Origin: Bradyrhizobium ivorense
GTDB taxonomy: Bacteria; Pseudomonadota; Alphaproteobacteria; Rhizobiales; Xanthobacteraceae
DNA: 64,000 nt
NCBI RefSeq assembly: GCF_900696085.1
Contig: NZ_CAADFC020000012.1
Coordinates: 124,001 to 188,000, forward strand
Direction: 5' to 3'
Positions 59,282 through 64,000 of this stretch are shown here, in pieces (position 1 is the first letter of the stretch; each line of letters starts with the position of its first letter). A model generated the notes under the pieces. It was not told the origin of the DNA, searched no databases, and saw only the letters and a list, made by a program, of their open reading frames with translations. The position numbers and the translations under genes are program-made.

Positions 59282-60667
59282 TCAGTGCTCGATGCGAAGG
59301 TGGAATGATTTGGGGCGGGTGAGCGCCTCGAAGCCGAGGCGCGACATGCCGACACCACGTCCGGTGTCCTTGACGCCGGTCCACGCCAGGGCGGGATCGA
59401 CATAGTCGCAGCGGTTCATGAACACGGTACCTGTCGCGATGCCGTCGCCGATGCGTTCGGCTGCGGCAGCGTCCTCGGTCCAGACCGATGCGGTCAGGCC
59501 ATACGGACTGTCGTTCATCAAGGCAACCGCCTCCTGATCCGAGGCGACCTTCATGAGGCCGACCGCGGGCCCGAAGCTCTCCTCCATCATCATCTGCATG
59601 GAGTGATCGACGCCGACCAGGACCTGAGGCATCAGATAGGCTGTACCGATCTTGTCCGCCGGGAAGCGAGCCGGATCGATCAGAGGCCGCGCGCCCTTTG
59701 CCACGGCCTCGCCGATATGGGCGCGGACGGTATCGGCAAAGCGCGTCGCCGCCATCGGCCCGAGCGTCGTGTCCTGCGACAGCGGGTTGCCGAGCCGGTA
59801 GCGCGCGGTCAGGCCGGCAAAGGCCTCCACAAAGGAGTCATAGATCCGCTCATGCACGTAAACCCGCTCGATGCCACAGCAACACTGGCCGGAATTGTAG
59901 AACGCGCCGTCCACGAGCTGCTCGACCGCGAAATCGAAATCGGCATCCGGCCGCACATAGGCCGGATCCTTGCCGCCGAGCTCCAGCCCAAGGCTGATGA
60001 ATGTCCCGGCGGCCGCTCGCTCGACCGCCCGGCCGCCGGCGACCGAGCCGGTGAAGTTCACATGATCGACCGAGCGCGATGCGATCAGCTCCCTGGTCAC
60101 GACATGGTCGAGCGTGAGCGTCCTGAACAACCCCTCGGGCAGGCCGACCCGGTCCAGTGCCGCCTGGAAGCGCTCGCCGACCAGCAGGGTCTGCGCGGCG
60201 TGCTTCAGGATCACGGCGTTACCGGCCAGCAGCGCCGGCACGATGGTGTTGGCCGCCGTGAGATAGGGATAGTTCCAGGGCGCGATCACCAGCACGATGC
60301 CCGCAGGGACACGCTTGATCATGCGGCGGAAGCCGGGGCGCTCGGTCGGCACGATCGGCGCCAGCGCCTCATCGCTGAGCTCGACCAGCGCGCGGACGCG
60401 CTCCTCCAGGCTGCGCAGTTCGCCGCCATAGCGCACCGGCCTGCCCATCTGCATCGCGAGCTCCGGAACGATCTCGTCGTTCTGCGCCCGCATCTCGTGC
60501 AGGAACGCGAGCATCATGGCCTTGCGCTCGGCGAGCGGCACCCTCGACCATTCCAGCTGCGCCTTCCGCGCTTGTGCGAGAGCGGCTGCGACCTCAGCAC
60601 CCGTTGCGACCGGCCGCCGGGCAACCTCGCTGCCGTCGACCGGCGAAATGCAGACGATATCGTTCAC
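59282..60667 (-). CDS. NAD(P)-dependent aldehyde dehydrogenase
   Basis: This 461-aa ALDH has the catalytic Cys in FYNSGQCCCGIERVYV, the Glu in LGLELGGKDPAYV, and the NAD loop near VNFTGSVAGGRAVE. It starts at GTG 60667 with a GAG site 9 bases upstream and lies 34 bases after the GS-family gene. In gamma-glutamyl-amine pathways an ALDH oxidises the gamma-glutamylaminoaldehyde, which fits this position. Confidence 0.92.
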   Translation of the reverse strand: MNDIVCISPVDGSEVARRPVATGAEVAAALAQARKAQLEWSRVPLAERKAMMLAFLHEMRAQNDEIVPELAMQMGRPVRYGGELRSLEERVRALVELSDEALAPIVPTERPGFRRMIKRVPAGIVLVIAPWNYPYLTAANTIVPALLAGNAVILKHAAQTLLVGERFQAALDRVGLPEGLFRTLTLDHVVTRELIASRSVDHVNFTGSVAGGRAVERAAAGTFISLGLELGGKDPAYVRPDADFDFAVEQLVDGAFYNSGQCCCGIERVYVHERIYDSFVEAFAGLTARYRLGNPLSQDTTLGPMAATRFADTVRAHIGEAVAKGARPLIDPARFPADKIGTAYLMPQVLVGVDHSMQMMMEESFGPAVGLMKVASDQEAVALMNDSPYGLTASVWTEDAAAAERIGDGIATGTVFMNRCDYVDPALAWTGVKDTGRGVGMSRLGFEALTRPKSFHLRIEH

Positions 60668-60701
60668 GTGATGTCACTCGTTCTGGAGGGGTGGATCCGT
60701 C

Positions 60702-62069
60702 TCAGATGATTTCGAAGTAGCGTGCGAGCTCCCAGTCGGTGATGGCCTTGCGGAACTCGCGCTCCTCCCACTGCCGCGTCATGGCGTAGTGATCGACGAA
60801 GACGTCACCGAACAGGTTGCGGGCCGCCTGCGAGGCGACCAGCCGGTCGGCCGCCTCCGACAGCGTGCGCGGAAACGCGCGCTCGGGCGGATGCTTGCGC
60901 TCATAGGCATTGCCGGTGATCGGTTCGTCCGGTTCGATCCTGTGCTCGATTCCCCAGAGGCCCGACCCGAGCGCAGCCGCGATCGCCAGATACGGATTGA
61001 TGTCGGCGGCAGCGACGCGGTACTCGACGCGCTGGCTCGACGGCTTGCCGGGAATCACGCGCAGCGCGCAGGTGCGGTTTTCGATTCCCCAGGTCGCGTC
61101 GGTCGGCGCCCAGAAGCCGGGGATCAGGCGCGAGTAGCTGTTCACGGTCGAGGCGACCATCGCGAGCAGCTCCGGAAGCAGCGCCTGCTGGCCGCCGACG
61201 AACCAGCGCATGATGTCGGACATGTCGCCGGGCCTGCCGCCCTGGTAAAACACCGGCTTTCCGTCCCGGTCGCGCAGCGACAGATGCAGATGCCCGGATT
61301 GCCCGGGATAGGTGTTCGACCACTTGGCCATGAAGGTGAGCATCTTGCCCTGACGCTCGGCCCAGACCTTGGAGAAGGTCTTGAACAGGACTGCGCGGTC
61401 GGCGGCGGCAAGCGCATCGGTGTATTGGATTGCGGCCTCCAGCACGCCGGGTCCGGTCTCGGTGTGCAGGCCTTCGACCGGCATGTCCATCTCGTTGCAG
61501 AGCTTGAGCAGCGAGCGATGAAATTCGGACTCGACGGAGGCGCGCAGCATGGAATAGCCGAACCAGCCCGGCGTGAGATTCCTCAGGCCGCGAAAGCCCT
61601 TCTCGCGCACGCTGTGCGGCGTCTCGTCGAATACGAAGAACTCGAACTCTGCGGCCACGGACGGCGAGAACCCCATTCCCTCGGCGCGATCGATGACGCG
61701 GCGCAGCAGCCGGCGCGGACACAGCGCAGCCGCGGTGCCCTCGAACTCGCCGAGGAAGAACAGCATGTTCCCTTCGGTCGGCACATTGCGGCAGGTCGAA
61801 GGATCGATGCGCGCGGTCGCGTCGGGAAAGGCCGTATGCCAGCCGGTGAACGCACCATTGTCGTACATCTGGTCGTTGGAGTCCCAGCCGAACACGATGT
61901 CGCAGAAGCTGAAGCCGGCCTCCAGCGCACCGACGAACTTGTCGCGCGCGAGATATTTTCCGCGAATGACGCCGTCGAGATCGACGATGCCGAGCTTGAC
62001 GTGGGAGAGGCCCCGCTCCTCGACAAGAGCCTTGGCCTCGGCGGCGGTTCTTACGCTTGTTGCATCCAT
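60702..62069 (-). CDS. Glutamine synthetase-family gamma-glutamyl-amine ligase (PuuA-like)
   Basis: This 455-aa GS-fold ligase resembles gamma-glutamylputrescine synthetase and related amine ligases. Segments are KLGIVDLDGVIRGKYLARD, SVAAEFEFFVFDE (metal loop), TETGPGVLEAAIQYTD, GQSGHLHLSLRDRDGKPVF, and NRTCALRVIPGKPSSQRVEYR (read in two parts) for ATP/phosphate. ATG 62069 follows the aminotransferase gene by 50 bases. The amine is unknown; ethanolamine-, putrescine- or isopropylamine-like substrates fit the operon content. It is distinct from gmaS at 16829. Confidence 0.88.
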   Translation of the reverse strand: MDATSVRTAAEAKALVEERGLSHVKLGIVDLDGVIRGKYLARDKFVGALEAGFSFCDIVFGWDSNDQMYDNGAFTGWHTAFPDATARIDPSTCRNVPTEGNMLFFLGEFEGTAAALCPRRLLRRVIDRAEGMGFSPSVAAEFEFFVFDETPHSVREKGFRGLRNLTPGWFGYSMLRASVESEFHRSLLKLCNEMDMPVEGLHTETGPGVLEAAIQYTDALAAADRAVLFKTFSKVWAERQGKMLTFMAKWSNTYPGQSGHLHLSLRDRDGKPVFYQGGRPGDMSDIMRWFVGGQQALLPELLAMVASTVNSYSRLIPGFWAPTDATWGIENRTCALRVIPGKPSSQRVEYRVAAADINPYLAIAAALGSGLWGIEHRIEPDEPITGNAYERKHPPERAFPRTLSEAADRLVASQAARNLFGDVFVDHYAMTRQWEEREFRKAITDWELARYFEII

Positions 62070-62119
62070 GATCTTCAAATCTTCGGCTTCCGTGGCATCG
62101 CGAGCTATCGGCGATCGCG

Positions 62120-63463
62120 TCAGGACGCGGCGATCTCGCGCAACTCCTCGTCGCAAGCGGTGATGAATATGTCGGCGTGGTCCTTGCCGAAGCACAGCGG
62201 CGGACGAATCTTGAGCGTACTGCCGAACGGACCCGCTGCACCGACCAGGATGCCGCGCTGGCGCAGGCGGTTGATCAGCAGGCTCGCGAGCTCGGCAGCG
62301 GGCTCCTTGCTGTCGCGGTCGCGCACCAGCTCGAGCCCGATGAACAGGCCAGCACCACGAACGTCTCCGATCGTCACGTGGCGATTGCCGATCTCGCGCA
62401 ATCCATCCATCAGGTGACGTCCGGCCTCGCGCGCATTCTGCAGCAGGCCCTCTTCCGCGATGACCTCGAGCACGGCAAGGCCTGCGGCCGCGGCCACCGG
62501 GTTGCCACCGAACGTATTGAAGTATTTCACCTCCGCGGCAAAGCGATCGAGCAGCGCGGCGCGCATGGCAACGCCACCCATCGGAAAGCCGTTGCCCATG
62601 GGCTTGCCCATCGTGACGATGTCGGGGACGACGCCATGACGCGCGAAGCCCCACATCGCCGCCCCGGTTCGTCCGAAGCCGGGCTGCACCTCGTCGGCGA
62701 TGAACAGTCCCTGACGTTCGTGGACGAGCTTCACGGTGGGCGCCAGGAAGCCGGCAGGGTCGGCATAGATGCCGTCGCTCGAAAAGATCGTGTCCACCAG
62801 CAGCGCGGCAAAGCCGAAGCCGTTTCGCTCGAGATCGGTGATCGCTGCGGCAACGCTGTCGGCGAAGCGCTGGCCAGGATCGCCGACGGGATTGCGGTAC
62901 ATCTCTGGTGCCGGAACGGCCCGCACGTGGGGCGGCAGCAGCTGACCGGGACGCGAGGACGGCGAGACATCGGTCACGGCGGCGCTGTTGCCGTGATAGG
63001 CGGTCTCCGTGACGATGAAGCCCGTCCCCCCGGTTGCCACTTTCGCAACCCGCAGCGCAAGGTCATTCGCCTCGCTGCCGGTGCACGTCAGCACCAGATG
63101 ATCGATCCCGCGCGGAAACGTCGCCAGCAGACGCTCGGCGTAGCCATCGACGACATCGTTGAGATAGCGTGTGTGCGTGCTGAGCAGGCCGGCCTGACGG
63201 CTGATCGCTTCGACGACGCGCGGATGCGAATGTCCGACCGACGGGACGTTGTTGTAGAGGTCAAGATAGCGCCGGCCATCGACGTCGAACATATAGACGC
63301 CTTCGGCGCGCGCCATCCGGATCGGCTCCTGATAGAACAGCACCGAGGCCTTTCCGAACGAACGCAGGCGCCGTTGCACCGCCTCGCCGAGCTCTGGGTC
63401 GATTGACGACACCCGGCTCTGATCGAAGGCGTTCAACGCCAGAATCTCTTTTTCCTGCTGCAT
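62120..63463 (-). CDS. Class III PLP-dependent aminotransferase
   Basis: This 447-aa class III aminotransferase has TCTGSEANDLALRVAK (phosphate site), ETAYHGNSAAVTDVS, LFIADEVQPGFGRTG (Asp), and the PLP lysine in DIVTMGKPMGNGFPMGG. ATG 63463 has an AAGGGAAGG-type site. It is the first gene of the leftward operon, divergent from the DeoR-family regulator 352 bases away. It likely transaminates an omega-amino group of a diamine, amino alcohol or beta-amino acid. Confidence 0.92.
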   Translation of the reverse strand: MQQEKEILALNAFDQSRVSSIDPELGEAVQRRLRSFGKASVLFYQEPIRMARAEGVYMFDVDGRRYLDLYNNVPSVGHSHPRVVEAISRQAGLLSTHTRYLNDVVDGYAERLLATFPRGIDHLVLTCTGSEANDLALRVAKVATGGTGFIVTETAYHGNSAAVTDVSPSSRPGQLLPPHVRAVPAPEMYRNPVGDPGQRFADSVAAAITDLERNGFGFAALLVDTIFSSDGIYADPAGFLAPTVKLVHERQGLFIADEVQPGFGRTGAAMWGFARHGVVPDIVTMGKPMGNGFPMGGVAMRAALLDRFAAEVKYFNTFGGNPVAAAAGLAVLEVIAEEGLLQNAREAGRHLMDGLREIGNRHVTIGDVRGAGLFIGLELVRDRDSKEPAAELASLLINRLRQRGILVGAAGPFGSTLKIRPPLCFGKDHADIFITACDEELREIAAS

Positions 63464-63815
63464 CGCCCGCCTTCCCTTTGGCCCGCGGCCTGCGCGGACC
63501 AAAGCCGTCCTCTGCAGCGATCATGCCCCAGCCGTTCCGCTACGACCTTGGATCCATGTGCGAATTCCCACAATTGAAAAGCGGCTTGCAGGCACAAGAC
63601 ATCAGAACGTCAGGCATGCGCCCCGCATTTCAAAAACGTATTCCATATGTTTCAGTACCTTATGCGATCGACGTGATCCCTTTGCGAAAAGCATAGGCAG
63701 CGCGGCGCCCAAAAAATGGGGAATATGCCACATGATTGGTGTGGACTCACAACATCGCTTGGGGAACGATCATGACGCGGACGCTGGAGAGGTTTGCAGC
63801 CGGAGAGACAGCGGA
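63464..63815. promoter_or_regulatory. 352-base divergent promoter region
   Basis: This non-coding spacer lies between the aminotransferase operon and the DeoR-family regulator. It has AT-rich patches around 63560-63580, 63620-63680 and 63710-63740. It is the natural operator region for the regulator. No gene is seen. Confidence 0.5.
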
Positions 63816-64000
63816 ATGACGAGTGACGCCCCTGCTGCGGCCGACAAGCGGCCACGAAAGGCCGACGGCGACCGCCTCTCGAAGCTCGCGCGCCACAAGC
63901 ACATCATCTCGCAACTCACCGCCGCGCCGACGCTGCGGGCTTCCGAGCTCGCCGCCGTGCTCGGCGTGTCCGGCGAGACCATCCGGCGCGATCTGATGGA
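63816..64000 (+). CDS. DeoR-family transcriptional regulator, N-terminal part
   Basis: The first 61 residues are present before the window ends. A basic N-terminal extension leads into a DeoR-type HTH (LTAAPTLRASELAAVLGVSG and ETIRRDLM). The C-terminal sugar-phosphate-like sensor domain is cut off. ATG 63816 has a GGAG site at 63802-63805. It is divergent from the gamma-glutamyl-amine operon and probably controls it. Confidence 0.88.
   Translation, partial: MTSDAPAAADKRPRKADGDRLSKLARHKHIISQLTAAPTLRASELAAVLGVSGETIRRDLM

Noticed and set aside
60901..62241. Long alternative frame overlapping the GS-family gene
   Set aside because: It is a same-strand shadow in another frame with arginine-rich composition. 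The GS frame carries all family motifs.
1..64000. CRISPR arrays, rRNA genes, complete tRNAs and intact insertion sequences
   Set aside because: I looked for regular direct repeats, conserved rRNA/tRNA stretches and transposase motifs with flanking inverted repeats. Only the partial tRNA at 55240-55288 was found.

Overview
The window is a GC-rich chromosomal segment of an alphaproteobacterium, most likely a Bradyrhizobium-like member of the Hyphomicrobiales. I infer this from codon use, the repertoire of sulfonate and LLM-monooxygenase genes, and a tRNA fragment of rhizobial type. No complete rRNA or tRNA gene, CRISPR array or intact insertion sequence was seen. Roughly 60 genes or gene remnants are densely packed in operons.

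Region 1 (1-18127) looks like one catabolic unit for N-methylated amides and methylamine. A leftward operon (12816 down to 2940) encodes a branched-chain/urea-type ABC importer (SBP, two permeases, two ATPases), the small and large subunits of an N,N-dimethylformamidase-type amidohydrolase, a Rieske-oxygenase-like protein that has lost the canonical Rieske and mononuclear-iron ligands, an unrecognised 101-aa protein and a Sel1-repeat protein. A divergent XRE-cupin regulator is followed by mgsABC-gmaS, which make N-methylglutamate from methylamine. The left edge carries the last two subunits of a sarcosine-oxidase-like/N-methylglutamate dehydrogenase, then purU and folD. Together these could import an amide, hydrolyse it, pass methylamine through N-methylglutamate and oxidise the methyl group as a folate C1 unit to formate. 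The dimethylamine-to-methylamine step is not in the window.

Region 2 (18171-18663) holds decayed livG/livF fragments.

Region 3 (18722-47817) is a large organosulfur acquisition cluster. It has three solitary MetQ-type binding proteins plus one metNI pair, two complete SsuABC/TauABC-type importers plus a further SsuA, four LLM flavin monooxygenases, a DszC/SfnB-like monooxygenase with a flavin reductase, a TauD-type dioxygenase, FAD oxidoreductases, a flavoprotein-ferredoxin pair, a methyltransferase, and sulfur-amino-acid biosynthesis genes (O-acetylhomoserine sulfhydrylase type and serine acetyltransferase). It looks able to release sulfite or reduced sulfur from sulfonates, sulfones and thioethers and to build cysteine or methionine from it.

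Region 4 (48044-55884) begins with an Lrp/AsnC regulator and a truncated nitrilase. It continues with a divergent aspartate kinase and an amino-sugar set (nagA, GlcNAc-kinase-like, murQ, SIS isomerase), and ends at a 3' tRNA fragment and AT-rich decayed coding sequence. It has the look of an island boundary.

Region 5 (56043-64000) is a second amine pathway of the gamma-glutamylation type on the minus strand: class III aminotransferase, glutamine-synthetase-like ligase, aldehyde dehydrogenase, Fe-type alcohol dehydrogenase, class I glutamine amidotransferase and carbamoylase-family amidase. A DeoR-family regulator, cut by the window edge, is divergent to it.
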